Positions 17,527-25,340 of a stretch of 64,000 nucleotides of DNA are shown one piece after another. The notes below the pieces were generated by a model. That model had not been told where the DNA came from, did no database searches, and saw only the letters and a list, made by a program, of their open reading frames with translations. The stretch spans positions 37,235 to 101,234 of the forward strand of contig NZ_LKBA01000008.1 of the NCBI RefSeq assembly GCF_001307765.1, read 5' to 3'. Source of the DNA: Aliiroseovarius crassostreae (GTDB lineage Bacteria; Pseudomonadota; Alphaproteobacteria; Rhodobacterales; Rhodobacteraceae). Numbering within the stretch: the stretch's first letter is position 1; every line of letters begins with the position of its first letter. Position numbers and translations under genes: made by a program.

Positions 17527-18567
17527 CTACCGCGCCTTAGGGCCGTTCACGCCTTCAGGCGCCCTCTCAGGCCCTCTCAGGGCGTTTCCGGGCCTCTCGG
17601 GAGGTGTGGGTACATTCAGGTTATCGACGGCCTCTACTGACGCTGCTGAAGGCCTCATCATCACGCCGGAACGTCCCAGCTGTCTGCGGCCATAGCTATC
17701 TACCGCAGTCCGCGCAGAAGCGTGTCCAAGAAGCGCCGCAGCTCCACCCGTCACCGTACCCAAATTCGCCTTGGCGTCTGCCGCTGCCTGATGCCTGAAG
17801 CTGTAGATCGTCAGCTTTAGAAACAGCCTTTGAATGATCCCATTTTCGACCAGTTCCAAAAGGCAGTGATCAAGCTCGCGCCTGAGCCCTTTCTGACACC
17901 TTTTCCAAGGCTGTTCTTCTTCGTATTCCAAGAGCTCCCGGATGTCTGCCAGAAGCACTTCGGCCTCGTCTTCTTCGGCATCAAAAACCAACTCACGATA
18001 AGGCCCATTTCCACGCCTCGCTGTGGGCATGGTAGACCTGCTGTTTACAGTGCCCGGAGGAACGTATTTCCCATTCACGACGCGCAACCGAAAAGGCTCA
18101 CCCGTAGGCAGCAAGATCGAGGTGTCAGACCACTCCTTCGGCCTCAAACCAGTTGCGAGTGTGCAGCATAAAAGCACAGCGAGGTGGCGGCTAAATTTGC
18201 GCTTCGACCGATGCGCCGTTTCGATCACGGCCGATCCGACATCGGGAGGAACAAACTTCAGCACATGCCGCTTCCTCGGATCAGGACGCTCCACCCCATC
18301 CAGCTCAAAGTCGAAGCTTCTTAGCGCTTGGTCATTGCCGCCGTCTTCGAGGCACCACCGGATTGCGGAGGCATACTGCTTAAAGCTTGCCAGCCCCAAA
18401 TCGCTCTCGCCTAGACCAGCTGCGAGGGCTTGCCCGAGGGAAGGGCTATCATCTTCGCCGTTAACCAACTCACGAGCCTGTTCGAGACGATTGGCAAAGA
18501 TGACCCGATATTTTTCCGCCGTGTCCGAGGTAACTGTTTGTTCCGATTCCTCAAAAAGATCATCCAT
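17527..18567 (-). CDS. Degenerate tyrosine recombinase
   Basis: 346 residues. The ATG at 18567 (MDDLFEESEQ) is chosen for its GGAG site; a longer reading frame to 18687 has none. The C-terminal catalytic region is recognisable: box I ATGLRPKEW, box II YSFRHQAAADAKA and 'LLGHASARTAVDSYGRRQLG', which has the GH and the nucleophilic Tyr. The first His of box II (HxxR) is replaced by Tyr, and a charged insertion lies between the boxes. It converges with the parA partner gene with 4 bp between stops. A multimer-resolution or partition-associated role is plausible; activity is uncertain. Confidence 0.65.
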   Translation of the reverse strand: MDDLFEESEQTVTSDTAEKYRVIFANRLEQARELVNGEDDSPSLGQALAAGLGESDLGLASFKQYASAIRWCLEDGGNDQALRSFDFELDGVERPDPRKRHVLKFVPPDVGSAVIETAHRSKRKFSRHLAVLLCCTLATGLRPKEWSDTSILLPTGEPFRLRVVNGKYVPPGTVNSRSTMPTARRGNGPYRELVFDAEEDEAEVLLADIRELLEYEEEQPWKRCQKGLRRELDHCLLELVENGIIQRLFLKLTIYSFRHQAAADAKANLGTVTGGAAALLGHASARTAVDSYGRRQLGRSGVMMRPSAASVEAVDNLNVPTPPERPGNALRGPERAPEGVNGPKAR

Positions 18568-18753
18568 GCCAAGTCTCCGTTGCGGGCCATCTGCCACCAA
18601 TTCTCTCACCGCTGCTAACACCATCGCTATCACTACACCCCAGCGATACACCCTCGAAATGTCCGTTAAACTGTATGTGAGCCACAAACCAGATAACGGG
18701 AGCGCGTACCGCTGGGGGATGTCAGAAGTGCTAACACCTATGCTCTCATTACG

Positions 18754-18781
18754 TTGACACGCGGAATTCGTAAAGTATAAG
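18754..18781 (+). promoter_or_regulatory. Promoter of the transfer operon
   Basis: TTGACA at 18754-18759, a 16-bp spacer and TATAAG at 18776-18781, reading into the Dot/Icm block. The -10 box lies inside the 25-bp element at 18775-18799. A lone iteron half (TGCTAACACC) is found at about 18729-18738 and another near 18606. Confidence 0.7.
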
Positions 18782-18799
18782 GTAGAAACAACCTTTAAC
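18775..18799 (+). promoter_or_regulatory. 25-bp operator-like element, site 4
   Basis: Blocks GTATA, GAAAC (positions 11-15) and TTAAC. It overlaps the -10 box of the transfer promoter and ends 16 bp before the first ATG, a repressor-like position. Confidence 0.75.
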
Positions 18800-18815
18800 T
18801 TAACGGATGATCACC

Positions 18816-19028
18816 ATGCACAAGCTATCTCGGGTAACATTCCTCATCCTCGCCGCTGGCTCCCTTGCCGCGTGCGCTGGCAACTACAACCCCCATCGCC
18901 CTGGCGACCTCGTGAATACGGACACCTTTGTTTCGAATGTTCTTGAGGAGCACGGTGTGATCCGTCGCCAGAACACGAAGCCCATTCCTGGCACCAGCAC
19001 TGACGAAGAAGAAGTGCCAACAAGCTAA
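18816..19028 (+). CDS. Small lipoprotein, first gene of the transfer operon
   Basis: 70 residues from the ATG at 18816 (an ATG at 18807 is also possible). The N-terminus MHKLSRVTFLILAAGSLAAC is a lipoprotein signal with lipobox LAAC, so the mature protein starts at Cys. The rest is polar and short. In Dot/Icm and IncI systems the lipoprotein DotD/TraH precedes DotC; this protein holds a similar place but is much shorter than DotD, so I do not name it. Confidence 0.6.
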   Translation: MHKLSRVTFLILAAGSLAACAGNYNPHRPGDLVNTDTFVSNVLEEHGVIRRQNTKPIPGTSTDEEEVPTS

Positions 19029-19043
19029 GCGAAGGGCGTCCCA

Positions 19044-19322
19044 ATGATAGGACAAAAAGGCGTCATAATTCTGTGGTCGGCGATCATTGGAACCCTCTGG
19101 GTGTCTACCGTGATTTGCGTGCTGGTCATCAGAAGTGAGGCCAATGCGCTCATCGAACGGGCGCGTTTAACTGACCCCAGCATTACGGAACACACTGCGC
19201 TCATCTCAGGAAACGGAGGGTTGGGGAAGTTCCTTCTGATCCGTCTCGACGGACCAGTGACAGAGGTGTTCGAGAGGTGCCCAGGGCTGATCGAAAATGC
19301 CATCTGCATGAGGCTGAAATGA
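19044..19322 (+). CDS. Single-pass membrane protein, unknown
   Basis: 92 residues with one N-terminal membrane helix (GVIILWSAIIGTLWVSTVIC) and a C-terminal periplasmic part containing two Cys (ERCPGLIENAICMRLK). It is the second gene of the transfer operon and overlaps the next start as ATGA. No family is recognised. Confidence 0.55.
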   Translation: MIGQKGVIILWSAIIGTLWVSTVICVLVIRSEANALIERARLTDPSITEHTALISGNGGLGKFLLIRLDGPVTEVFERCPGLIENAICMRLK

Positions 19323-20236
19323 GAGCCGTTTTAATCCCCTTCGACTTGGCTCGCAAAGCCACATCCTGGGCCGTCACATCACCTACCGAACAGGACATCT
19401 GTGCCACCGTTTTTTGCGCTCAGATCATCAGAGGTTTTGACGGCCGGAAAGACATGGACCCCGAGCACTATTTTGTCGGGAAAGATGTCACCCAGATTTC
19501 ACTCGATGAAGTGTTCACCGTTCGCTCTGAAGACGCGGTTCCAGAGCAACGCAAAGGGGCGCACTTGTCACTCTTCAATGAGATCCGTTCAGCAGAATTT
19601 TCAGCTCTCCTCACACACCTAGTTCATGACGCCATGGTGACCGAGGATGTCGCCCTAATCTTCCCCGATGCAGTGAGCTTTGAGTACGGTGATCCGGCTA
19701 CCTTCATCGCGGCGAATTCTGTCAGTTTGAGGTTGGATGCTGATCTCAATCCTCTGGGTGAACCCGTCAGCCCAGATCGCTTCACAGTCTTCGGCATGGG
19801 CGAGTTACTTCTGCTCGATCATGTGCTTCAGGTCTGGGATGACATTCCTGATTGCGCCGCGCCAAATGAGGATATCTGCGGTAGCGACTTTGGAAAGGTT
19901 CTGACCGCTCGTGTTGTCACTCAGGGGCACGAAGAAGGAGAGAGAACGGTCTCGCTTTTCGAAGTGACGGTTCTCGAAAACGAAGTTCAGATTTCGATGA
20001 CAGAGAAGCCCGAAATCGTTCCGACTGAACAGGCGGTCGGCGGGGATGAAGACATCGTTCTGGTCCCCTCGGAATTTCGCGAAGACGGGCAGGTGGTGAC
20101 CACAGACGGCGAGGTTTTGAACCCGCTTCTCGGTCTCGCAAAAAACAATCTCGCAGGACAAGACGAGCAACAAGAAAACGGAGGCGGCGATGACAGCAGC
20201 GGGCAGACCACCCAGCAGTCAAACGAGTTGGATTAA
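19319..20236 (+). CDS. Hypothetical T4SS-operon protein with acidic Gln-rich tail
   Basis: 305 residues from the ATG at 19319, which overlaps the previous stop. It is soluble and without signal peptide. The N-terminus 'MRAVLIPFDLARKATSWAV' is followed by alternating strands and helices to about residue 240. A disordered tail rich in Gln, Gly, Asp and Ser follows (residues 275-305). I recognise no family. The next gene starts inside its 3' end, so translation is probably coupled. Confidence 0.55.
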   Translation: MRAVLIPFDLARKATSWAVTSPTEQDICATVFCAQIIRGFDGRKDMDPEHYFVGKDVTQISLDEVFTVRSEDAVPEQRKGAHLSLFNEIRSAEFSALLTHLVHDAMVTEDVALIFPDAVSFEYGDPATFIAANSVSLRLDADLNPLGEPVSPDRFTVFGMGELLLLDHVLQVWDDIPDCAAPNEDICGSDFGKVLTARVVTQGHEEGERTVSLFEVTVLENEVQISMTEKPEIVPTEQAVGGDEDIVLVPSEFREDGQVVTTDGEVLNPLLGLAKNNLAGQDEQQENGGGDDSSGQTTQQSNELD

Positions 20237-20615
20237 GGTGCAGGAATTTCGCTTTGATCCGAACGACAGCAACGACAAGAGCTTGGCCGTTTTTTTGCGC
20301 CAGGCTCCGAAGCGCGGCGTTCGCAGCCGCATGAAGGAGCTGATGGTTATCGGATACCGCCAGCACCTTTTGGCAGTCGAGAAAGAAGTCGGAGAATATG
20401 ACGAGCCCAAGGGCCGTAACAAGATTGGGGTGATCGGCAAGTTCTCTTTCGATCGCACAGACCCCATTGAGCGCGATTTGTACGAGTACCTTAAGCGGAC
20501 AAAGAACCGTCGGATGATGGTGAAAGATCGAATGCAGACTTTCATCCGAGACGGCTTCGCTGCGCGCCATTCCACCAAGAAACCCACGCAACAGACTGAC
20601 GAGGTTAAGTCATGA
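20190..20615 (+). CDS. Basic cytosolic hypothetical protein
   Basis: 141 residues from the ATG at 20190, preceded by GGAGGCGGCG. It is rich in Lys and Arg, with helices such as KSLAVFLRQAPKRG and ERDLYEYLKRTKNRR. No export signal. It overlaps both neighbours in different frames. Possibly a nucleic-acid-binding or cytosolic accessory factor of the T4SS; the family is not recognised. Confidence 0.55.
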   Translation: MTAAGRPPSSQTSWIKVQEFRFDPNDSNDKSLAVFLRQAPKRGVRSRMKELMVIGYRQHLLAVEKEVGEYDEPKGRNKIGVIGKFSFDRTDPIERDLYEYLKRTKNRRMMVKDRMQTFIRDGFAARHSTKKPTQQTDEVKS

Positions 20616-21451
20616 TTCAAGGAACCCTTAAAACGGTCAGCGCAGTTTTGTTGCTGATCACTGTCGCAACCGGTGCCACGGCGCAGTCCACGCCGCAGCA
20701 GCCCTTACCAGTCGATATCCGTGATGTCGTAAACCGGCCAACACCGGAGTTCGATCGCAATGATATCGTCAACCCCGACAGCCGCTTTTACCAGAACAAC
20801 GGGACATTCGCTGCGAGTGGTGCTCGTCGTACACTGATTGAAAATGCTGCCCGTGGGGTTGGTATTCGTGCAGGCTTTGCAGCTGAAGCAGAGCAGATCA
20901 ATGCGATCGTGATGCAGAAATGGCGTCGGATTCTTGACCAGCACTACAATTTCCGGCCGCTGCTGATGCAGAATGGTGTGGTCGTGCCGCCCGTCATCAC
21001 CCGTATTCAAGGTGTGCGGGAACTCCCCAGCTCACGACTGCTCTACAGTGCGCAGATCCAATACGAGATTGTCAAAGAGCCCCGGCTGTCAACATTGCCG
21101 CCGTCGTGGATGGATTATGCCTTGCTGCCAATCCGCGACGTTCGTCCTCCGAACAACGTCTCGTTCGAGAACAACGCCGAGAAGGATCTGTGGCGCTCTG
21201 CTGCGCGGGCTGGTTGGGACGAGGGTGTAAGGGAAGCGCGGCTAGCCTTCGTGGATGCCTTCAATGTTCTGGCGCGAGACTATGCTGGGATGCAGCTCTT
21301 TCACGAGCTTGCTCGTAGTGGTTTCGTAAGCGTTCCTCGTGTGGACATTTCGCGTCAGGCAACGCGCATCGACGAAAACGGTCGTCGGGCCTTCGTCAAC
21401 GAGCAGGCCGTGCGCCTGGTCGCGGGTTCGCGTTTCCGGCTCAGAAACTGA
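20612..21451 (+). CDS. dotC: DotC/TraI-like T4SS outer-membrane-associated protein
   Basis: 279 residues with a signal peptide (ending near ATGATA). The body shows the DotC pattern: 'RTLIENAARGVGIRAGFAAE', 'LDQHYNFRPLLMQNGVVVPP', PPSWMDYALLP, RAGWDEGVREA and 'VLARDYAGMQLFHELARSG'. DotC forms the outer-membrane core complex with DotD and DotH; in Legionella it is a lipoprotein, whereas no clear lipobox Cys is seen here. It is followed by DotB, as in Legionella dotDCB and IncI traHIJ. This pairing strengthens the call. Confidence 0.88.
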   Translation: MIQGTLKTVSAVLLLITVATGATAQSTPQQPLPVDIRDVVNRPTPEFDRNDIVNPDSRFYQNNGTFAASGARRTLIENAARGVGIRAGFAAEAEQINAIVMQKWRRILDQHYNFRPLLMQNGVVVPPVITRIQGVRELPSSRLLYSAQIQYEIVKEPRLSTLPPSWMDYALLPIRDVRPPNNVSFENNAEKDLWRSAARAGWDEGVREARLAFVDAFNVLARDYAGMQLFHELARSGFVSVPRVDISRQATRIDENGRRAFVNEQAVRLVAGSRFRLRN

Positions 21452-21496
21452 TGCCATCTTTCTCCCTTGCATCAATCACGAATGAGGACTTGAGTA

Positions 21497-22672
21497 ATGT
21501 TAGACGGTAAGCGCGACGATCACGTCTTTGATAGGCACATTCAGAATTCGGATGACCTGAAGGCGTTTCTCAATCACGCGATCCGGACACAGGTGTCGGA
21601 TGTCTTCATCCAGGCAGGGAAGCGGATCAGAGGCCAGGTGCATGGCCGTCTGGTCTTCCTAACTCGCTACTCTGTCCAGATCGACCAGATGAACCTTCTT
21701 CTACGGCTGGTCATCGGGAGCGACGAGATCCGGACGGCGCTGGCGGCTCAGCGCGACTATGATGCGGCGTTCTCAATTCCAGATGAGACAGAGACGGATG
21801 GTCACGGTGTCGCGAAGAAACACCGGTTCCGCCTCAATGCTACAGCGGTATTCAATGTTGGTGCGGACGGGGGACAAGTCGTGTTGCGGCACATTCCGTC
21901 CGAACCGCCTTTGCTGAGTGCAATCGGCTTTCCCGAACACCTGATCCCTGAGTTCACCCTTCAGCAGGGGGCTTTCATTATTGCTGGCGAAACCGGGTCG
22001 GGGAAAACGACGACGTTTGCTGGCTGCATCCGTTATGTGCTGACGAACGACACGCCCATCAAAGGCAACATCGTAACCTATGAGTCGCCGGTAGAATATC
22101 TGTTCACGGGCATCGAAAGCGATCACTGTATCATCGCCCAGAGTGAGATACCGCGCCACTTGCCGACTTTCGAGGATGGTGTTCGCAACGCAATGCGTCG
22201 GAAGCCAGCGCTTGTGGTTATCGGCGAAATGCGGGACGCCGAGACGATCCAAGCCGCCGTCGAGGCAAGTAATACCGGTCACCCGGTGTTTGGCACGGTT
22301 CACGCCTCACACTCTGGAATGATTATCCAGAGGATGGTTCAGCGTTACCCGTCTTACGCGCAGCACCAAGCCTTCACCGACATCGTACAGATCAACCGCT
22401 TGTTGATGAGCCAAACCCTTGTCCCGCGTGTGGGGGGAGGGCGTGTCTGCTTGCGCGATTGGATCGTCATTACACCGGAGCGCCAAGAGGAGCTTTTGGC
22501 AGCTGGATACGAAGGACACGCCAGGCTGATGAAGGAATGGATGCAGAACGGCGACCACGCCCAGGACATGCTCACAACCATCAGCAAGGAATTTATCGCG
22601 GGCACCATTGATGAGGTAACTCGGGATGAGGCCCTGAAACGCTACGGCGGAACAATCACAACGAGGAGCTGA
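21497..22672 (+). CDS. dotB: DotB/TraJ-like PilT-family ATPase
   Basis: 391 residues. The Walker A GETGSGKTT is at residues 164-172, followed by the Asp-box-like TYESPVEY, the Walker B-region LVVIGEMRDAETI and the His-box 'TGHPVFGTVHASHSGMI'. These are hallmarks of the PilT/VirB11-type secretion ATPases, of which DotB is the I-type T4SS member. It acts at the cytosolic face to energise assembly or transfer. It follows dotC by 45 bp. Confidence 0.9.
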   Translation: MLDGKRDDHVFDRHIQNSDDLKAFLNHAIRTQVSDVFIQAGKRIRGQVHGRLVFLTRYSVQIDQMNLLLRLVIGSDEIRTALAAQRDYDAAFSIPDETETDGHGVAKKHRFRLNATAVFNVGADGGQVVLRHIPSEPPLLSAIGFPEHLIPEFTLQQGAFIIAGETGSGKTTTFAGCIRYVLTNDTPIKGNIVTYESPVEYLFTGIESDHCIIAQSEIPRHLPTFEDGVRNAMRRKPALVVIGEMRDAETIQAAVEASNTGHPVFGTVHASHSGMIIQRMVQRYPSYAQHQAFTDIVQINRLLMSQTLVPRVGGGRVCLRDWIVITPERQEELLAAGYEGHARLMKEWMQNGDHAQDMLTTISKEFIAGTIDEVTRDEALKRYGGTITTRS

Positions 22673-22698
22673 CTGCCAGTCGCTGAGGAGAACACACT

Positions 22699-23259
22699 AT
22701 GCTTAACCGAAGAGCTTTCATGACTACCGGGTTGGCCGCAGCTACAAGTGCGTTGGCCGCCCCTGCTATTGCACAAGTCGCATCGTTGTCGGGCCGAAAG
22801 GTCGGTCGCGACAGGATATGGATGCGCCGGGCTGGCATCGGTGAGGAAATCTCGATCCGCCTGCAGCATAGGACTGTGCCGGAAGCTCAAGCGGCGATGG
22901 CAGAACTCAGCTGGTTTTTCAGGGATTGGAAAGACGATGATAGGGCTCTCTGGATTGATCCGGATCTCATTCATCTGATTTCTGGCATCCAGGTTCGGGC
23001 GACACGGCTCCATGGATCTGAAAGGTGTGTGATGCTGACCAGTGGTTATCGGACACCAGAGCGCAACGCCACACTGGAAGGTGCTGCTTTGAACTCGTTT
23101 CACCTGAAAGGGCAGGCAGGAGACATCTACTTCAATGGTTTCAATTCACGCCAGGTTGCGCACATGGCCCGTCTTTCCGGGGCAGGGGGCGTCGGCACGT
23201 ACACAAGATCCGGTTTCACTCATGTCGATACCGGCCCACGTCGAAATTGGGGAAGCTGA
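22699..23259 (+). CDS. Tat-exported DUF882/M15-like peptidoglycan peptidase
   Basis: 186 residues with a twin-arginine signal (NRRAFMTTGLAAATSALAAP). The C-terminal domain matches DUF882/YcbK, a peptidase M15 relative. SGYRTPERN is followed by the zinc ligand candidates His135 (NSFHLKG), Asp142 (GDIYF) and His175 (THVDTGP). The likely role is local cleavage of cross-linked peptidoglycan to let the T4SS channel through the wall. Its place between dotB and icmT supports that. It starts 27 bp after dotB. Confidence 0.8.
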   Translation: MLNRRAFMTTGLAAATSALAAPAIAQVASLSGRKVGRDRIWMRRAGIGEEISIRLQHRTVPEAQAAMAELSWFFRDWKDDDRALWIDPDLIHLISGIQVRATRLHGSERCVMLTSGYRTPERNATLEGAALNSFHLKGQAGDIYFNGFNSRQVAHMARLSGAGGVGTYTRSGFTHVDTGPRRNWGS

Positions 23260-23270
23260 GGAGGCTTTAC

Positions 23271-23537
23271 ATGAACAATGAATACCACACGATGTCGGAT
23301 GTTGACTGGCGCTGGTCCAGTCAAAGGGTCAAGGTGTTTGGCCTCGATCCGACGGTCTTGCTCGTTTTTCCCGTCTTGATCCTGTCGGGGATCAGCACTC
23401 TTTCGATGGTGTTTTGCGCGTTATGGGTGGCCTTTCTCGTCTATATTGCAGTCCGGACAAAACATGGTTCTGTTGTTGGGTTCCTGGCTGAAAGCCGCAC
23501 ACGTTATTTTCAGAGGAACAAATGGGAAGTTCTTTAA
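23271..23537 (+). CDS. icmT: IcmT/TraK-like T4SS inner-membrane protein
   Basis: 88 residues from the ATG at 23271, with GAGGAGG upstream. A longer upstream frame is not supported. It begins with a polar segment containing DVDWRWSSQRVKVFGLD, then a double hydrophobic stretch at 28-63, then a basic tail with RTRYFQRNKWEVL. Length and order match IcmT (about 86 residues), which starts with a similar WR motif and has two helices. It overlaps the next gene by 16 bp. Confidence 0.7.
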   Translation: MNNEYHTMSDVDWRWSSQRVKVFGLDPTVLLVFPVLILSGISTLSMVFCALWVAFLVYIAVRTKHGSVVGFLAESRTRYFQRNKWEVL

Positions 23538-24079
23538 CCCAGACCGACCACTTGGTTGAGCTGACCGGTCGCGCGGTCAGCCTGATGACCGTTAGGCACT
23601 TTCGGAGTGAGGCCAGCGTAACGATGTTCCGGGCAACATTGGCACGGGAATTTGTCCGGCCAACCGCTGCACAATCACTGACGGCAAATGATCGATTTCG
23701 GAGGACCATTTTTCCGTTCAAGGTGGAAGGGGATCGGATTCAGGATGCAGTCAACCCGATTTGGAGCAACCCGGCATTCATCTTGCCTGCGGTTGCTTCC
23801 TTGGCCTGGCTGTTTGACGCGATCCTGTCTCCATCGCGCCACGCCACATTCCGGCCGGTTGTCGAGCCCAGCGCGGACGCCCTGTACAAGAAGAGGCTGA
23901 CAGGAATTGAAACAGGTGATCGATTTAGCGAGGCACGTTTCAACATCATGATTTCGGGAGCAGCAAAGGCCTATCTTGGGGAGCCTGATTTTTTGACCCT
24001 TTCACGATGGGCTCTCGCAAGTCTCAACTCAGAGGGTTCCGCGCCTTCTCTCGATCGGATGGTTAGGGATGCTGGGTGA
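23522..24079 (+). CDS. Hypothetical T4SS-operon protein
   Basis: 185 residues, starting inside the icmT 3' end. It has a moderately hydrophobic segment in the middle (NPAFILPAVASLAWLFDAIL) that may be a membrane helix or an amphipathic helix, and is otherwise helical. No family is recognised. Position and overlap place it in the transfer operon. Confidence 0.5.
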   Translation: MGSSLTQTDHLVELTGRAVSLMTVRHFRSEASVTMFRATLAREFVRPTAAQSLTANDRFRRTIFPFKVEGDRIQDAVNPIWSNPAFILPAVASLAWLFDAILSPSRHATFRPVVEPSADALYKKRLTGIETGDRFSEARFNIMISGAAKAYLGEPDFLTLSRWALASLNSEGSAPSLDRMVRDAG

Positions 24080-24395
24080 CAAACATGGCGACCGTCTTTT
24101 GCAGATGTACTCGGAGCGCGTTTGTGTAGCTGAACCTACTGTACAGAAATCGCCCATGATCGGGCACAATAGGCCCCCCAAAGACGTTAAAAAAAAGGGG
24201 CCTCAAGCAAGTAAGCTGTTCGGTTTGAAAGCGGCTTGGCTGCGATTTGCAAAAGAGAGAGAGTTGGCGCGTCTGGCAAAGCTGCATGTACGCATTGAAC
24301 TGAAAGAACGGGCGCTTAAGGATCTGCGCGCAGAGCGCACCATGATCATGAACCGCTGTATTCGGCGTATGAGGCGATCAGCTGGAAAGGACTGA
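24069..24395 (+). CDS. Basic protein with MIGHNRPP motif
   Basis: 108 residues from the ATG at 24069, overlapping the previous gene by 11 bp. A shorter form from the ATG at 24156 would start directly at MIGHNRPP, a peptide often seen at the N-terminus of small alphaproteobacterial proteins. The C-terminal 60 residues are a very basic helix (Arg/Lys-rich), suggesting nucleic-acid contact. It is the last gene before a 159-bp non-coding gap. Confidence 0.5.
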   Translation: MLGDKHGDRLLQMYSERVCVAEPTVQKSPMIGHNRPPKDVKKKGPQASKLFGLKAAWLRFAKERELARLAKLHVRIELKERALKDLRAERTMIMNRCIRRMRRSAGKD

Positions 24396-24444
24396 CGCCC
24401 GTTCACGACTTGTCACCAAGTCCGACCTAACGATAAGACATCTC

Positions 24445-24469
24445 GTCAAAGTGTAGATTAATAACTAAC
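24445..24469 (+). promoter_or_regulatory. 25-bp operator-like element, site 5 (diverged)
   Basis: Outer blocks GTCAA and CTAAC are in the 25-bp frame; the core is TAGATT instead of TAGAAAC. It lies in the gap before the gene at 24555. A second small inverted repeat, TAACTA-tctgg-TAGTTA, overlaps its end at about 24465-24481. Confidence 0.5.
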
Positions 24470-24554
24470 TATCTGGTAGTTACACTGTGTTTATTCACAC
24501 GCTGTAATCGCTAGGGGCACCAGGTGGGCTCCGAAAGGTCGGATCGAGGAACCA

Positions 24555-25229
24555 ATGAGAGAAATGAGATATGGGGTAACAACCCGTGTTTTGGACAACA
24601 TAGACGATACCAGGGTACAAAAACTCCTGAACCGTTACGGCATCGATCCTGACCAAGAAGACAGTGAAATCAAAGAGGCTTTGACCTCTCTTCCCGAAGA
24701 CGAGTTCAACCGACTTGGTGAGGATTTTCGCCGGACTACGGAATCTGACCTCATTGCCGAGATTTCGCTCAAGATCGAGGATAAGGCGAAAGCTCTTTGG
24801 GACCGTCAGATACGAGATCTCGACGACAGGTCTGCGACTCTTCGCAACAAGACGATTCCCGACGCCCTAGCGCTTTACGACAAGGGTGATCGACCTGCGT
24901 TCGAAGAGGCCTTGAAAGACATCGATGCTGAATCGGTTTCGATCGTGACTGATGTTCATCAGCAGCGGCTTAATGTCCGAGAGGAGCTTCGCCGGTATGC
25001 GCTCGAAATCTCGCCTCACCTCTCACGCCCAGAGCGCAATCAGATCGTGAATGAGAAGGCGAGCGCCGAAGATCTGGCGAACACTGCCTTGTATACGCCG
25101 CCCTCGTCTCAACAGCAGGCGCGTGCAGTCGCGGAGCTAAAGCGCAACATCAATCGCCGAGATTTGGAAAGCGACCAGGATATCGATCTGCAGATGGCTG
25201 CGAGACGGTCTCACGACCCCAGACCGTAG
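24555..25229 (+). CDS. Hypothetical helical protein
   Basis: 224 residues, charged and helical, with no membrane segment or signal. It has an Asp/Glu-rich N-terminal part ('DPDQEDSEIKEALTSLPEDE') and long helices up to residue 160. The likely start is the ATG at 24555 after 'GAGGAACCA'. It stands alone between two operator-bearing gaps inside the transfer block, which suggests its own control. No family is recognised; a structural or chaperone role is only a guess. Confidence 0.5.
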   Translation: MREMRYGVTTRVLDNIDDTRVQKLLNRYGIDPDQEDSEIKEALTSLPEDEFNRLGEDFRRTTESDLIAEISLKIEDKAKALWDRQIRDLDDRSATLRNKTIPDALALYDKGDRPAFEEALKDIDAESVSIVTDVHQQRLNVREELRRYALEISPHLSRPERNQIVNEKASAEDLANTALYTPPSSQQQARAVAELKRNINRRDLESDQDIDLQMAARRSHDPRP

Positions 25230-25240
25230 CAATTCCTTAA

Positions 25241-25265
25241 GTTAAAAGTTCTTTTGACTTTTAAC
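25241..25265 (+). promoter_or_regulatory. 25-bp operator-like element, site 6, within a perfect inverted repeat
   Basis: Outer blocks GTTAA and TTAAC in the 25-bp frame. Here the element widens to a perfect inverted repeat, TAAGTTAAAAGT and ACTTTTAACTTA separated by 7 bp (25239-25267 plus flanks). It lies just upstream of the -35 box of the next promoter and forms a tandem pair with site 7. Confidence 0.65.
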
Positions 25266-25271
25266 TTAGCA

Positions 25272-25300
25272 TTGACACTCTGAAGACCCTACAGTTAAAA
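25272..25300 (+). promoter_or_regulatory. Promoter of the dsb-dotI-dotH-dotG-dotO operon
   Basis: TTGACA at 25272-25277, a 17-bp spacer and TTAAAA at 25295-25300. The -10 box lies in site 7. The promoter is thus bracketed by two operator elements. Confidence 0.6.
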
Positions 25301-25318
25301 ATGAAACCAGACATTAAC
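25294..25318 (+). promoter_or_regulatory. 25-bp operator-like element, site 7
   Basis: Blocks GTTAA and TTAAC, with GAAAC at positions 10-14, one base off the usual place. It overlaps the -10 box and lies 22 bp before the TTG start at 25341. Confidence 0.75.
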
Positions 25319-25340
25319 TTTTGGTTTCAGGAGAGAGCTG

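Noticed and set aside
17503..17590. Bidirectional terminator between the parA partner and recombinase genes
   Set aside because: GC-rich inverted repeats exist but are imperfect and lie in coding sequence with no T run, so not listed as a terminator.
18816..19028. DotD
   Set aside because: A lipoprotein in DotD's place but much too short and without visible domain; named only as a small lipoprotein.
25239..25267. Hairpin telomere (resolvase target)
   Set aside because: The arms are separated by a 7-bp centre that is not palindromic; a replicated telomere must be a palindrome through its centre.
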